A stretch of DNA of 64,000 nucleotides from Colivivens sp964452915 (lineage in GTDB: Bacteria > Bacteroidota > Bacteroidia > Bacteroidales > Bacteroidaceae), in contig CAYVNW010000005.1 in assembly GCA_964452915.1 (NCBI GenBank), positions 1 to 64,000 of the forward strand, in the 5' to 3' direction. The notes beneath the pieces are model-generated. The model searched no databases. It saw nothing but the letters and a program-made list of their open reading frames with translations, and had not been told where the DNA came from. Shown piece after piece: positions 5,772-16,195 of this stretch (positions are counted from its first letter, which is position 1; the number at the start of each line of letters is the position of its first letter). The position numbers were made by a program, and so were the translations under genes.

Positions 5772-8744
5772 CTATTGCTTTGCAGTAAAACTTGTAACAC
5801 TTGTAGTGCCGGTAGCAGAACTTCCAAAGTAAAAGCCGTTGAATTCGCTGGTCGCATCGGTCGGAGCTGCCGTACTATATTTGATAGTGTACGAAGTGCC
5901 GGATTTCATCGTAGGCGCACTTATGAGTGACAATGAACTGCTGAGAGCGGCAGGTACGGTGAAGGTGTAGATGTTGTTACCTGATGCATCGGCAATAGTA
6001 TAGTACCTTCCAATAGTGTAGCTAACGCTTGAGGTTAATAAGCAATAGGCTTGTGACGCGCTTCCGATGCTTGAGGAGCTGCTGCCCCAGCCACCTCCTC
6101 CTCCTTGACTTGCTCCACCGCTGAATACATATCCACCGGTAAGGGTAATATAAGAGTTATTATCAGCGTCAAGACCTTCTTCAGGCGCTCCATTGGTACT
6201 TATTGCAACAAGAACTCCACCATTGATAGTGATAGCCCCGCTACGTCCGTAATTGGAATCGACGGCATCGTTTCCTGTGCTATAGCAGTAGGTTCTTCCA
6301 CCGTTATATACCAACATGCCCGAACTGTTCATACAGTCATCATACGTCTTAATGTATATGTCGCCTCCGTTGACAGTAACGAGTGTTTTACTTTCGATGC
6401 CTTCAGAACCATCGGTTGATGTGTAAACCTTGATGTCTCCACCGTTGATGGTCACGGCTCCATCTACCTTGATGGCTTTAGCAGAGCCTGAACCACCGGA
6501 ATCCATGCCCCAACCTCCACTTGATGAGGAAACATATGAGCCTGTAGTAGTAACACTCATGGTCGGTCCGGTTCCATCAGTCTTTCCAAAAGTAGCCGTG
6601 CCATCTACTCTAATGCCCTTGCCTCCATTGCCTGTAGCTTTGAGTGTATGAGTGCCGCCTTGGATGTTGAGGTTTCCGTCTACTGCATAAGCCCTGGCCG
6701 CATAGGTGCTACTTGAAGTGATTGTACCACCTGCTCCACTACAAGTAATAGTATTGTCACCTCCTGTTATGTTTAAGTCGTTGTCGACAGAAATTCCGCG
6801 AGAAGCGAGCCCTGATGCTGTGATGACAATTGTGCCGTCGGTCTGTACGAAGTCGTTTGCCTTGATTGCCGTGCAATATTTGGCATCACTGTTGTACACT
6901 TGTGAAGTTCCAGTTGTGTTGAATGTAATTTGTCCTCCATTTACAGTGACTGTATTGTCGCAATTGATGCCTTTGCTCATTGCGCCAGAATGATTAATCC
7001 CGACAATTCCACCAGAGATTGTCACATTGCCATCCGCTTTGATTCCTGCCGCCACATAAACAATGCCATCGGTTGACCCTGTAGTCTTTGTGCCATCCTT
7101 GTAGGTTGATGTCACGTTATTGAGAGTGAAAGTCCGCGTAGAGCCACTTGTAGTGTACGAACTTGAGATAGAGAAGTAATAGTCAGAGCCTTTAGGCGCT
7201 GAGAACGTGCCCGACTTGATAGCATACGTAGAAGAACTGCCGCCTGGACGACGTGACGACGATGTATAGTCATCACTTGCGAAGTAGTACGTTCCGCTTA
7301 CTTGTTCTCCGAAGTCATAGTAGTAGAACAAGAGTGTGGCATTTGTTGAACCTGTCACATTCACTGATTTGGTAAGAGTGGCAACCTTGGTTCCATCGCT
7401 CTTGTAAAGGTAGACATTGCTCCAATATGGTGTCGTTGTGCCTTGTCGTTCCCAACCGCCTCGACTTGATTCTCCTGTTGTAGGAATGTTTACATATACG
7501 ACATTTGATTCCGTCGATGTATTGTCACCGTCGTCATCCGATGACTCATTTGCCTCGTATGTGCCTCCGGTGCTTGTGGACGTTATGTTGAGCGTTCCGT
7601 CGGAAATAGTAACGTCGTTGTCAGCCGACAATCCCTTTCCACCATCAGCAGACGTATTGATTGTGATGGATCCGCCTGTAACGGATATGTCGGAGTTTGT
7701 CTTCATGCCGGTGGAATAGGAGGCGTCATCACCGTCTATGACCTTATTGCCGCTAAGCGTCAAGGTAATTGTACCATCGGAAACGGAAAGCAAAGAGTCC
7801 GACTTGAGTGCTTTGGCTGCATCACCGGTTATTGTGATGTCGAGTGTTCCTCCTGCAATCATAAGTTGTCCGTTGCTTTCATCGGTGGAATCGTTAGTCG
7901 CCTCAGCTTGTATGCCATCACCTTCAATTCCGGATATAGTAACTGTACCACCATTCATTTTAAAATACTGGCCGGCATGTATACCGTCACTTTCAGCTCC
8001 GGTTATGGTTATGCTGCCTGTCGTCCGCTTTATGAGGCAATATTCTTTTGTGGATATTGCATGCTTGGTATTGCCCTTGACTGTCAGACTGCCCCCTTTC
8101 GAGAATTCGGCGTGGCCTTTAACATACAGGCATGCCTTTTGACTACCTTCGCTTGCATCAGCAAGGGAATTAGTCGTACCATCAGCCAATTCAATAGCAA
8201 TACGCTTGCCGCATTCAATGTCGATGGCTGCGCCTGAAGTACTTGTCAAGTTTAAGCCATTTAGTACAAATGTTGCCTTGTATGAGCCGTTGAAAGTAAA
8301 CGAACCGGCTGTGGACGAGCCTGACAAGCTGTAGATTATTTCGGAACCGTCAGCGGTAGATGTCAGTACAACATCCCCGTTTTCTATTTCCGCGGAAATG
8401 AGACTACTGTATTTGCTTGGAACGGAAACCTGCGCGGAAGTGCCGTTATAGGCTATATAAACGGTATCACCGTCTGTTATAGTAATATCACTTTCCTCGG
8501 TAAGTGAACTCGGTCGTTCGAAACTTATACTATCGATGTCATTAACATTATACGTTATGCCGTCGATGGTGACCCGTGTCTGATCGTCGGAGAACTCGAA
8601 TTCCTTTCCGGAACTCACTTGTACGGACGTAAAGACAGAACCCTTGCAAATATAAATATAGGATTTGCTAACCTGTGCGTATGACGTAGAGGCAAAGCCT
8701 GTAAAGAGCACAATCAAGCCCAACAAATGTAATCTTTTTTTCAT
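5772..8744 (-). CDS. Secreted beta-helix protein of the DUF4353 carbohydrate-binding type
   Basis: Large secreted protein, 990 residues, with a signal peptide ending in TSYAQ near residue 24. Residues 25-85 form a small N-terminal domain (VTIDGITYNVNDIDSISFE) common in Bacteroidetes secreted proteins. The remainder is a series of parallel beta-helix rungs with the recurring form GGxxxI..G.GxKGI...DVTIS (for example GGSITINTSADGGKGLSAD, TVNGGDIYIKTYDD). This matches the DUF4353 family, whose characterised member Cthe_2159 binds polygalacturonate and cellulose with calcium; that function is inferred here. Two non-repeat inserts (about 435-530 and after 905) interrupt the helix. It is divergent from kduI, which degrades pectin-derived uronates, so a pectin role is plausible. 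Confidence 0.85.
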   Translation of the reverse strand: MKKRLHLLGLIVLFTGFASTSYAQVSKSYIYICKGSVFTSVQVSSGKEFEFSDDQTRVTIDGITYNVNDIDSISFERPSSLTEESDITITDGDTVYIAYNGTSAQVSVPSKYSSLISAEIENGDVVLTSTADGSEIIYSLSGSSTAGSFTFNGSYKATFVLNGLNLTSTSGAAIDIECGKRIAIELADGTTNSLADASEGSQKACLYVKGHAEFSKGGSLTVKGNTKHAISTKEYCLIKRTTGSITITGAESDGIHAGQYFKMNGGTVTISGIEGDGIQAEATNDSTDESNGQLMIAGGTLDITITGDAAKALKSDSLLSVSDGTITLTLSGNKVIDGDDASYSTGMKTNSDISVTGGSITINTSADGGKGLSADNDVTISDGTLNITSTSTGGTYEANESSDDDGDNTSTESNVVYVNIPTTGESSRGGWERQGTTTPYWSNVYLYKSDGTKVATLTKSVNVTGSTNATLLFYYYDFGEQVSGTYYFASDDYTSSSRRPGGSSSTYAIKSGTFSAPKGSDYYFSISSSYTTSGSTRTFTLNNVTSTYKDGTKTTGSTDGIVYVAAGIKADGNVTISGGIVGINHSGAMSKGINCDNTVTVNGGQITFNTTGTSQVYNSDAKYCTAIKANDFVQTDGTIVITASGLASRGISVDNDLNITGGDNTITCSGAGGTITSSSTYAARAYAVDGNLNIQGGTHTLKATGNGGKGIRVDGTATFGKTDGTGPTMSVTTTGSYVSSSSGGWGMDSGGSGSAKAIKVDGAVTINGGDIKVYTSTDGSEGIESKTLVTVNGGDIYIKTYDDCMNSSGMLVYNGGRTYCYSTGNDAVDSNYGRSGAITINGGVLVAISTNGAPEEGLDADNNSYITLTGGYVFSGGASQGGGGGWGSSSSSIGSASQAYCLLTSSVSYTIGRYYTIADASGNNIYTFTVPAALSSSLSLISAPTMKSGTSYTIKYSTAAPTDATSEFNGFYFGSSATGTTSVTSFTAKQ

Positions 8745-8786
8745 GTTAGCGTCAATTTGAATTTAATCTTCATTACTTAGATGCGG

Positions 8787-8794
8787 CAAATTTA
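8787..8794 (-). promoter_or_regulatory. -7 box for the DUF4353-type gene
   Basis: TAAATTTG on the minus strand, 42 bases upstream of the ATG at 8744. Confidence 0.5.
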
Positions 8795-8848
8795 GGTCAT
8801 TTTTTTGATTTTGCAACAAAGTATATACCTTAATTTAAAAAAATAAGG

Positions 8849-8856
8849 TATCTTTG
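8849..8856 (+). promoter_or_regulatory. -7 box for kduI-kduD
   Basis: TATCTTTG on the plus strand, 45 bases upstream of the kduI ATG at 8902. It makes the alternative upstream start at 8869 unlikely to matter. Confidence 0.65.
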
Positions 8857-8901
8857 TAAAAACAATGCTTGATAAGGCATGACTTAAATACACTAAATAA
8901 T

Positions 8902-9744
8902 ATGAAGACAAATTATGAAATCCGCTATGCGGCACATCCTGAAGACGCAAAGAATTATGACACAACGCGTCTTCGTCGTGACTTCCTCATTGAGAAGATC
9001 TTTTCGGAAGACGAGGTAAATTTGGTTTATTCTATGTACGACCGAATGATAGTCGGAGGCGCTATGCCTGTTAAAGAGGAACTGACATTGGAAGCGATAG
9101 ATCCTCTCAAAGCTCCGCATTTCACAACCCGTCGTGAAGTCGGTGTATTCAATGTTGGAGGATCTGGCGTGGTTAAGGTAGGCGATGAAAAATATGAACT
9201 TGATTACAAAGAAGCCCTTTACATCGGAAGAGGCGAGCGTGATGTCGTATTCATCAGCAAAGACGCCAACAATCCTGCCAAATTCTATATAAATTCTACT
9301 ACTGCGCACAAGGAATATCCTTGCAAGAAAGTTACGAAGGCTGACGCAGACATACTTGCGCTTGGATCGTTGGAAGAGAGTAACGACCGTGTCATCAACC
9401 GTATGATAGTGCAGAAGACACTCGACAGTTGCCAACTGCAGATGGGAATGACGGAACTTAAGCCAGGCAGCGTGTGGAACACAATGCCAGCCCACGTACA
9501 CAGCCGTCGTATGGAGGCTTACTTCTACTTTGAGGTTCCAAAAGGTCAAGCAGTATGTCACTTTATGGGAGAACCACATGAGACTCGGCACATATGGATG
9601 CAAGGCGAACAGGCCGTGCTAAGTCCGGAATGGTCTATTCATGCGGCTGCGGCAACCCACAACTACACCTTCATTTGGGGGATGGGTGGTGAAAACCAAG
9701 ATTATGGCGATCAAGACTTTTATGAAATAACTGATTTAAAATAA
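8902..9744 (+). CDS. kduI: 5-keto-4-deoxyuronate isomerase
   Basis: Converts 5-keto-4-deoxyuronate, the spontaneous product of unsaturated uronates from pectin and other uronic-acid polysaccharides, to 2,5-diketo-3-deoxygluconate in the cytosol. The 280 residues follow the KduI pattern closely: [38 protein letters not shown], and the cupin metal site [20 protein letters not shown] with a later ETRHIWM and [17 protein letters not shown]. The ATG at 8902 gives the family length; a start at 8869 would add 11 unlike residues. It is followed after 31 bases by kduD, the next enzyme of the path. The gene is divergent from the beta-helix gene. Confidence 0.96.
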   Translation: MKTNYEIRYAAHPEDAKNYDTTRLRRDFLIEKIFSEDEVNLVYSMYDRMIVGGAMPVKEELTLEAIDPLKAPHFTTRREVGVFNVGGSGVVKVGDEKYELDYKEALYIGRGERDVVFISKDANNPAKFYINSTTAHKEYPCKKVTKADADILALGSLEESNDRVINRMIVQKTLDSCQLQMGMTELKPGSVWNTMPAHVHSRRMEAYFYFEVPKGQAVCHFMGEPHETRHIWMQGEQAVLSPEWSIHAAAATHNYTFIWGMGGENQDYGDQDFYEITDLK

Positions 9745-9775
9745 ACATATACGTAAACTTAAAAGAAAAAACATT

Positions 9776-10576
9776 ATGGATTTATTTTCACTTGAAGGTA
9801 AGAATGCATGGATTACAGGTGCTTCTTACGGAATCGGATTCAATATCGCAAAGGCATTTGTTGCTGCGGGTGTGAAGAATATTGTGTTCAATGATATAAA
9901 TGAGGCTGCTTTGGAGCGCGGACTAAAGAACTACGCCGAGGCCGGTATAAAGAATGTACATGGATATGTGTGCGACGTGACGGATGAGGTTGCAGTCGGT
10001 GAGTTGGTCAAAACGATACATAAAGAAGTAGGTCAGATTGACATTCTGGTAAACAACGCGGGCATTATCAAGCGTATACCTATGCATGAGATGAAACGCG
10101 CGGAATTCCAGCAAGTGATTGACGTTGACTTGGTGGCTCCGTTTATAGTATCATCTGCAGTTTTGCCTGAAATGATGGAACGTAAAGAAGGTAAGATCAT
10201 AAATATATGCTCAATGATGTCTGAACTTGGACGTGAGACAGTCAGTGCATATGCTGCTGCAAAGGGTGGCTTAAAGATGCTTACACGTAATATATGCTCT
10301 GAGTATGGAGGCTACAATATTCAGTGCAACGGCATTGGTCCGGGCTATATTGCCACACCTCAGACAGCTCCTCTACGTGAGCGTCAGCCAGATGGAAGCC
10401 GTCATCCGTTTGATAAATTCATTTGCGCTAAAACACCAGCAGGACGTTGGCTCGATCCATCTGAACTTGGCGGTCCGGCGGTATTCCTCGCTTCACATGC
10501 ATCAGACGCTGTCAATGGACATATCTTGTATGTAGATGGTGGTATTCTGGCTTACATCGGAAAGCAGCCTGAATAA
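9776..10576 (+). CDS. kduD: 2-dehydro-3-deoxy-D-gluconate 5-dehydrogenase / gluconate 5-dehydrogenase (SDR)
   Basis: Short-chain dehydrogenase that reduces 2,5-diketo-3-deoxygluconate to KDG with NAD(P)H, following KduI. The 266 residues show the SDR nucleotide site GASYGIGFNIAKAF, the NNAG motif in DILVNNAGIIKR, the catalytic Ser in NICSMMSELG, and YAAAKGG as the Tyr-x-x-x-Lys pair. GRWLDPSELGGPAVFLAS and VDGGILAYIGKQP are typical of the KduD/gluconate 5-dehydrogenase group, which is hard to subdivide by eye; the location after kduI supports kduD. Kinase and aldolase genes for KDG are not in this window. Confidence 0.92.
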   Translation: MDLFSLEGKNAWITGASYGIGFNIAKAFVAAGVKNIVFNDINEAALERGLKNYAEAGIKNVHGYVCDVTDEVAVGELVKTIHKEVGQIDILVNNAGIIKRIPMHEMKRAEFQQVIDVDLVAPFIVSSAVLPEMMERKEGKIINICSMMSELGRETVSAYAAAKGGLKMLTRNICSEYGGYNIQCNGIGPGYIATPQTAPLRERQPDGSRHPFDKFICAKTPAGRWLDPSELGGPAVFLASHASDAVNGHILYVDGGILAYIGKQPE

Positions 10577-10647
10577 TACGGCTGACAATTAATATAAGAG
10601 TACAGAGAGACAAAAAACGGCATGACTTTATAATTTTACGGGAAGAA

Positions 10648-13473
10648 ATGAAAAAACTGGTATTGCTTGACGCGTACGCTTTGATCTATAGGGCGTATTA
10701 TGCATTAATACGATCACCAAGAATCAATAGCAAGCGCATGAATACGTCCGCTATATTTGGTTTTGTCAATTCACTGGAGGAGGTCTTGAGAGAGGAGGAC
10801 CCTGATTACATCGGTGTCGCTTTCGATCCTGCAGGAGGTTCGTTCCGTAACGAAATATTTCCGGAGTACAAGGCACAGCGCCAGGAGACCCCTGAAGATA
10901 TAAAACTCTCTGTACCTTATATTAAACAAATAATTGAAGCATACAACATACCGATATTGGAAGTTCCAAAGTATGAGGCGGATGATGTCATCGGCACGCT
11001 TGCGACCAAGGCTGCTGCAATGGAAGGGATAGAGACCTACATGGTGACACCCGATAAAGACTATGCACAGCTTGTACGGGATAACGTCAGGATTCTTAAG
11101 CCTCGGCATGGATCGGGGGGCTTTGACGTTTTGGGTCCAAGTGAGGTATGTGCGAAATATAACATTCATTCACCCCACCAGGTGATAGACCTTCTCGGCC
11201 TGATGGGTGATACAGCAGACAATGTTCCGGGTTGTCCTGGCGTAGGTGAGAAGACTGCCGAGAAACTTATCGGTCAGTTCGGTGGAATCGACCAACTGCT
11301 TGAACATGCCGATGAGCTAAAGGGAAGTCTCAAGCAAAAGGTACAGGAAAACGCAGACAAGATAAGGTTCTCAAAATTGCTTGTTACAATAAAAACAGAT
11401 GTACCTGTAGAACTCGATTTGGAAGCATTGAGCCGTAAACCAATTGACATAGAGCGCATAAAGCCTCTGTTCGAGCAACTTGAGTTCCGCACGTTACTGC
11501 AACGAGTGGCTGGCACTGCTACTGATAAAGGTCCCAAACCCATACAACAGACCAATAATCAACTTGACTTATTCGCTTCGCAGCCACAACCAGCAAGTGG
11601 CGTGCAATATGGACCGGACAGTAAAGGAAATGGGTCAGATGACCTTTTTTCTTCAGCTACACTTGATACATACATGAATGTTCCTCATGTGTATAAATTG
11701 ATAGACACTCAAGAGAAAATATCAGACTTAGTTGATAAGATCAGAACGACAGAAATACTTTGCCTCGATACAGAGACTACCAGCACAGAACCAATGATGG
11801 CAGAGTTGGTCGGTCTTAGTTTCTCGGTAAAAGAAGGCGAGGCATATTATGTTCCAATACCGGCAGAACGTCATAAAGCTCAAGAAATCCTCGGTCAATT
11901 CAAAGATATATATGAAAATGAGTCAATAGTAAAGGTAGGGCAGAATATCAAATACGATATCATTGTCTTGGCTAATTATGGCATACACGTGAAAGGCAAA
12001 ATGTTTGACACAATGTTGGCGCACTATATTCTTAAGCCAGAAATGAAACACAATATGGACTACATGGCGGAGGTTTACCTGCACTACCAGACTATACATA
12101 TCGAAGAGTTGATAGGATCAAGAGGACGCAACCAAAAGTCTATGCGCGATGTTGATCCGGCAATTGTGTGCGACTATGCAGCCGAAGACGCCGATATTAC
12201 TCTTAGGCTGAAGAATGTATTTGAGACAGAACTGTACAAAGAAGGATTATTTGATCTCTTTGATACAATAGAGATGCCGCTTGTTCCTGTGCTGGCGCAA
12301 ATGGAACTCAACGGTGCCAGAATTGATACCGTGTCGCTTTCTGAAACCTCAAAGGACTTCTCTAAACGGATGAAGGATATAGAGGACAAGATCTACCAAT
12401 TGGCGGGGATGAAATTCAATATATCATCTCCCAAACAAGTAGGCGAACTGCTGTTCAATAGGCTCAAAATCGTTGATAAAGCAAAAAAAACCAAGACAGG
12501 GCAGTATGTCACGTCAGAGGAAGTTCTACAAAGCCTGAAAGGGAAGAGTCCGATAGTAGAGATGATACTTGATTACAGAGGATACAAAAAGTTACTATCG
12601 ACCTATGTAGACGCACTTCCGGCACTCATCAATCCTAAAACGGGACATATACACACTTCGTATAATCAAGCTGTCACGGCTACAGGACGGCTCAGTTCGA
12701 GCAATCCGAACCTACAGAACATTCCCATACGTGATGAAAATGGTAAAGAAGTACGCAAGGCATTCATTCCCGATGAAGGCTGTGAGTTTTTCTCTGCCGA
12801 CTACTCCCAGATTGAGTTGCGTATCATGGCTCATCTGAGTGGTGATGAGAATATGATTGAGGCATTTAATACAGGGCATGATATACATGTTGCGACTGCT
12901 GCGAAGATTTTCAAAAAGCCAATTAGCGAGATTACAGCGGACGAACGCCGCAAGGCAAAAACCGCCAATTTCGGTATTATATACGGCATAACCACATTTG
13001 GATTGGCGGAAAGAATGCAAGTCAGCCGCACAGAGGCGAAGGAACTTATCGATGGATATTTCAACACGTATCCAAAAGTTAAGGAATATATGAACACGTC
13101 TATTGAAAAGGCAAGGGCAAAAGGCTATACGGAGACTCTGTTTGGTCGTCGTTGTTATCTTCCGGATATCAACAGCCATAATGCGACAGTACGAGGATAT
13201 GCGGAACGTAATGCTATAAATGCTCCTATTCAAGGTACGGCGGCAGACATCATGAAAGTGGCAATGATAAGAGTGTATCAACGTATGCAACGTGAGCATA
13301 TCCGCTCACAGATGATACTGCAAGTGCATGACGAATTGAACTTCAATGTTTATCTGGATGAAAAGGAGCAGCTTCAGGCACTCGTTATAGAGGAAATGCA
13401 AAATGCGTATAAGATGAAAGTACCTCTGATTGCTGATTGCGGTTGGGGTGCAAATTGGCTTGAGGCGCATTAA
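10648..13473 (+). CDS. polA: DNA polymerase I
   Basis: Repair and Okazaki-fragment polymerase, 941 residues, with all three domains. The 5'-3' nuclease covers about residues 1-290 (YEADDVIGTLA, PDKDYAQLV, MGDTADNVPGCPGVGEKTA). The 3'-5' proofreading domain (about 345-540) looks active: LDTETT (ExoI), GQNIKYD (ExoII), YAAEDAD (ExoIII). The polymerase part has motif A SADYSQIELRIMAHLSGDEN, motif B RRKAKTANFGIIYG and motif C LQVHDELNF. The linker at about 300-345 is Gln/Asn-rich. It follows kduD by 71 bases with no obvious terminator, and is probably transcribed from its own promoter. Confidence 0.98.
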   Translation: MKKLVLLDAYALIYRAYYALIRSPRINSKRMNTSAIFGFVNSLEEVLREEDPDYIGVAFDPAGGSFRNEIFPEYKAQRQETPEDIKLSVPYIKQIIEAYNIPILEVPKYEADDVIGTLATKAAAMEGIETYMVTPDKDYAQLVRDNVRILKPRHGSGGFDVLGPSEVCAKYNIHSPHQVIDLLGLMGDTADNVPGCPGVGEKTAEKLIGQFGGIDQLLEHADELKGSLKQKVQENADKIRFSKLLVTIKTDVPVELDLEALSRKPIDIERIKPLFEQLEFRTLLQRVAGTATDKGPKPIQQTNNQLDLFASQPQPASGVQYGPDSKGNGSDDLFSSATLDTYMNVPHVYKLIDTQEKISDLVDKIRTTEILCLDTETTSTEPMMAELVGLSFSVKEGEAYYVPIPAERHKAQEILGQFKDIYENESIVKVGQNIKYDIIVLANYGIHVKGKMFDTMLAHYILKPEMKHNMDYMAEVYLHYQTIHIEELIGSRGRNQKSMRDVDPAIVCDYAAEDADITLRLKNVFETELYKEGLFDLFDTIEMPLVPVLAQMELNGARIDTVSLSETSKDFSKRMKDIEDKIYQLAGMKFNISSPKQVGELLFNRLKIVDKAKKTKTGQYVTSEEVLQSLKGKSPIVEMILDYRGYKKLLSTYVDALPALINPKTGHIHTSYNQAVTATGRLSSSNPNLQNIPIRDENGKEVRKAFIPDEGCEFFSADYSQIELRIMAHLSGDENMIEAFNTGHDIHVATAAKIFKKPISEITADERRKAKTANFGIIYGITTFGLAERMQVSRTEAKELIDGYFNTYPKVKEYMNTSIEKARAKGYTETLFGRRCYLPDINSHNATVRGYAERNAINAPIQGTAADIMKVAMIRVYQRMQREHIRSQMILQVHDELNFNVYLDEKEQLQALVIEEMQNAYKMKVPLIADCGWGANWLEAH

Positions 13474-13535
13474 ACCTTTACAAAGCGAAAATATCATATA
13501 ATAACAATTTATACTAATATTTTATTAATTAATTT

Positions 13536-16025
13536 ATGAAGAAATTAATCACTTTCTCGTTATTGACTGTTTGTGGCTTGTGCAGCATTAGTGCACAGAG
13601 TGACAAATCAGGTTATCCGATAACACCTGTACCTTTTACGGCTGTAAAAGTAACACCTAACACATTTTGGGGTCAGAGGCTTCAGGCCAGTAAAGATGTA
13701 ACGATACCACTCGCATTCCGCAAGTGTGAGGAAACAGACCGTTACAAGAATTTCCAACAAGCTGCAGAACACATTAAAGACCCAAACAAAACTTTTGAGG
13801 TAACAATGGGTTATACCTTTGATGATACCGACCCATACAAAACTCTCGAAGGTGCTTCTTATCTGATGCAGACATATCCAAATGCATTGATTAACGGCAA
13901 GCCTGTCGACAAGTATTGCGACAGTGTGATTGCTATTATTCAGGCAGCACAAGAACTAGACGGATATCTTTATACTGCCCGTACACAGAATCCTCAACAT
14001 CCTCATAATTGGGCTGGTACAAAACGTTGGGAACTTGTCGAAGATCTTTCTCACGAGTTTTATAACTTGGGACATCTTTGTGAGGCTGCGGTAGCTCACT
14101 ATAATGCCACAGGTAAGAAAACTCTTCTGAATATCGCAAAGAAATACGCTGATTGCGTGGTTAAGGAAGTCGGTCCAAAAGAAGGGCAGGCTCACGTAGT
14201 GCCAGGACACCAAATCGCTGAAATGGGTCTGGCAAAACTTTACACTGCCACAGGCGACAAGAGATACCTTGAACAGGCTAAGTTCTTCCTTGACCAGCGT
14301 GGTAAGATTGATCCTTCATGGGAAAACAGACGCAGTGGCTTATGGGACAAGGATGGTTATTTCCATAAGATTGATGAGTATGCACAGAGTCACAAGCCTG
14401 TTCTTGAACAAGATGAGGCTGTAGGCCATGCTGTACGTGCCGGATATATGTATGCCGGTATGGCTGATGTAGCCGCCCTTACCGGTGACAGTTCATACAT
14501 CCATGCAATCGACCGTATTTGGGACAATATTGTAGGTAAGAAATACTATATTACAGGTGGTGTTGGTGCCACTTCATCAGGTGAGGCGTTTGGAGACAAC
14601 TATGAATTGCCAAACATGAGCGCATACAACGAGACTTGTGCCGCTATAGCCCAGGTATACCTTAATTATCGCCTCTTCCTCCTGCATGGAGAAAGCAAGT
14701 ATTATGATGCTCTTGAACGCACACTTTATAATGGCGTGCTTAGCGGTATTTCTATAGACGGTGGTAAGTTTTTCTATCCAAACCCGTTGCAATCAATGGG
14801 GCAGCATCAGCGCCAGGATTGGTTCGGCTGTGCGTGCTGTCCGTCAAATGCTGCCCGTTTCATCCCTTCATTACCACAATATATCTATGCTGTTAAGGAT
14901 AATTCCCTGTATGTTAATCTCTTCGCAAGCAATGAAACAACTGTGAAAGTCGGAGGTAAGCCGGTTACTCTCCAACAAGAGACAAACTATCCTTGGGATG
15001 GTGACATCATTATGACGGTAAAGAAGTCAAAGGGAGCCTTTGCTCTTAAAATTCGTATCCCAGGATGGGTACGCGGACAAGTTGTACCGAGCGATCTCTA
15101 TCACTATGCAGATGGAAAGAACTTGAAATACAGTGTCAAGGTAAATGGTCAAGAATTGAAGGGAGATCTTCAAGATGGTTACTTTGTAATTAACCGTAAG
15201 TGGAAGGCCGGAGACAAGGTGAGTGTACACTTTGACATGGACGCACGTTTGGTTAAAGCCAATGGTAAAGTAGCAGCCGACAAAGGACGCGCTTGTATCG
15301 AGCGTGGCCCATTGGTTTATTGCGCTGAATGGCCAGACAACGACTGTGACGTTCTGAGTGTACTTCTTAATCAAGATCCTAAATTTACTATAGGCGATAA
15401 AGAAATAGCAAATACTCATGTACAGACATTGATTACCAGTGCACAGACACTCAGTTTCAATGTGGATGGCAAGCTTACTACAAAGGACGAGACATTGACA
15501 CTCATTCCTTATTATGCATGGGCACATCGCGGTAGTGGTAATATGGCTGTATGGCTTCCATACGACTTAAGCGCTACAAGTCCTGCTTTACCACCTTCAA
15601 TCGCATCACAATCAACTGTCACTGCATCTCAGCGTCATTTACCTTCAATAGGTGCAATAAACGACCGATTAGTTCCTGCAGATGGTAATGACCGTAGCAT
15701 TCCTTATACTCATTGGTGGCCAAAAACGAACTCAACAGAGTGGTTGGCTTATGAGTTCAAGGAACCTACAGAGATTTCTACATCTACAGTATATTGGTAT
15801 GACGACCAACCTTGGCAGGGATGTAAGGTGCCTGACTCATGGAAACTGTATTACAAAGACAACGCAGGAAATTGGGTAGAAGTGAAGAATCCTTCCGGAT
15901 ATCCAACTGACAAAGGTGTTGCTTGTACCGTAAGCTTTGATCCAGTAAAAACTTCTGGTGTAAAACTTGAACTTGTGCAGCCAAAGGACAAGTCGTGCGG
16001 TGTATACGAATGGAGCGTGAAATAA
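13536..16025 (+). CDS. Secreted GH127 family glycoside hydrolase (beta-L-arabinofuranosidase type)
   Basis: Probably releases beta-L-arabinofuranose from plant glycans; secreted to periplasm or beyond. Of 829 residues the first 21 are a signal peptide (FSLLTVCGLCSISAQ). The GH127 (DUF1680) alpha/alpha barrel covers about 30-650. The zinc-thiolate site that defines the family is visible: YNETCAAIAQVYLNYR (Glu and Cys ligands) and FGCACCPSNAARF, whose Cys pair includes the catalytic nucleophile in the characterised enzyme HypBA1. A C-terminal beta-sandwich (TEWLAYEFKEPTEIST, QPWQGCKVPDSWKLYY) resembles a discoidin-type binding domain. It starts 62 bases after polA and ends before a strong terminator. 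Confidence 0.92.
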   Translation: MKKLITFSLLTVCGLCSISAQSDKSGYPITPVPFTAVKVTPNTFWGQRLQASKDVTIPLAFRKCEETDRYKNFQQAAEHIKDPNKTFEVTMGYTFDDTDPYKTLEGASYLMQTYPNALINGKPVDKYCDSVIAIIQAAQELDGYLYTARTQNPQHPHNWAGTKRWELVEDLSHEFYNLGHLCEAAVAHYNATGKKTLLNIAKKYADCVVKEVGPKEGQAHVVPGHQIAEMGLAKLYTATGDKRYLEQAKFFLDQRGKIDPSWENRRSGLWDKDGYFHKIDEYAQSHKPVLEQDEAVGHAVRAGYMYAGMADVAALTGDSSYIHAIDRIWDNIVGKKYYITGGVGATSSGEAFGDNYELPNMSAYNETCAAIAQVYLNYRLFLLHGESKYYDALERTLYNGVLSGISIDGGKFFYPNPLQSMGQHQRQDWFGCACCPSNAARFIPSLPQYIYAVKDNSLYVNLFASNETTVKVGGKPVTLQQETNYPWDGDIIMTVKKSKGAFALKIRIPGWVRGQVVPSDLYHYADGKNLKYSVKVNGQELKGDLQDGYFVINRKWKAGDKVSVHFDMDARLVKANGKVAADKGRACIERGPLVYCAEWPDNDCDVLSVLLNQDPKFTIGDKEIANTHVQTLITSAQTLSFNVDGKLTTKDETLTLIPYYAWAHRGSGNMAVWLPYDLSATSPALPPSIASQSTVTASQRHLPSIGAINDRLVPADGNDRSIPYTHWWPKTNSTEWLAYEFKEPTEISTSTVYWYDDQPWQGCKVPDSWKLYYKDNAGNWVEVKNPSGYPTDKGVACTVSFDPVKTSGVKLELVQPKDKSCGVYEWSVK

Positions 16026-16064
16026 TGTCTGATTGACGGCATTCAACGCACACAATAGTATTGA

Positions 16065-16094
16065 GGGGATGGTTTCAGCGCTATCCCCTTTTTT
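16065..16094 (+). terminator. Terminator after the GH127 gene
   Basis: Arms GGGGAT (16065-16070) and ATCCCC (16083-16088) followed by TTTTTT; 40 bases downstream of the stop codon at 16025. Confidence 0.8.
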
Positions 16095-16148
16095 GATGTA
16101 CCCTACCGTTTATTCAAGTAAAATGATGGTCAATTCAATAATTTGGAT

Positions 16149-16156
16149 TACCTTTG
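16149..16156 (+). promoter_or_regulatory. -7 box for the flavin reductase operon
   Basis: TACCTTTG, 40 bases upstream of the ATG at 16196. Confidence 0.65.
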
Positions 16157-16195
16157 TAAGTTGATAACTGTATAATACATTTAAACACAATCGAT

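Noticed and set aside
6105..8237. Several long plus-strand open frames opposite the DUF4353-type gene
   Set aside because: They are shadows of a repetitive Ser/Thr/Gly-rich coding sequence on the minus strand and have no recognisable domains.
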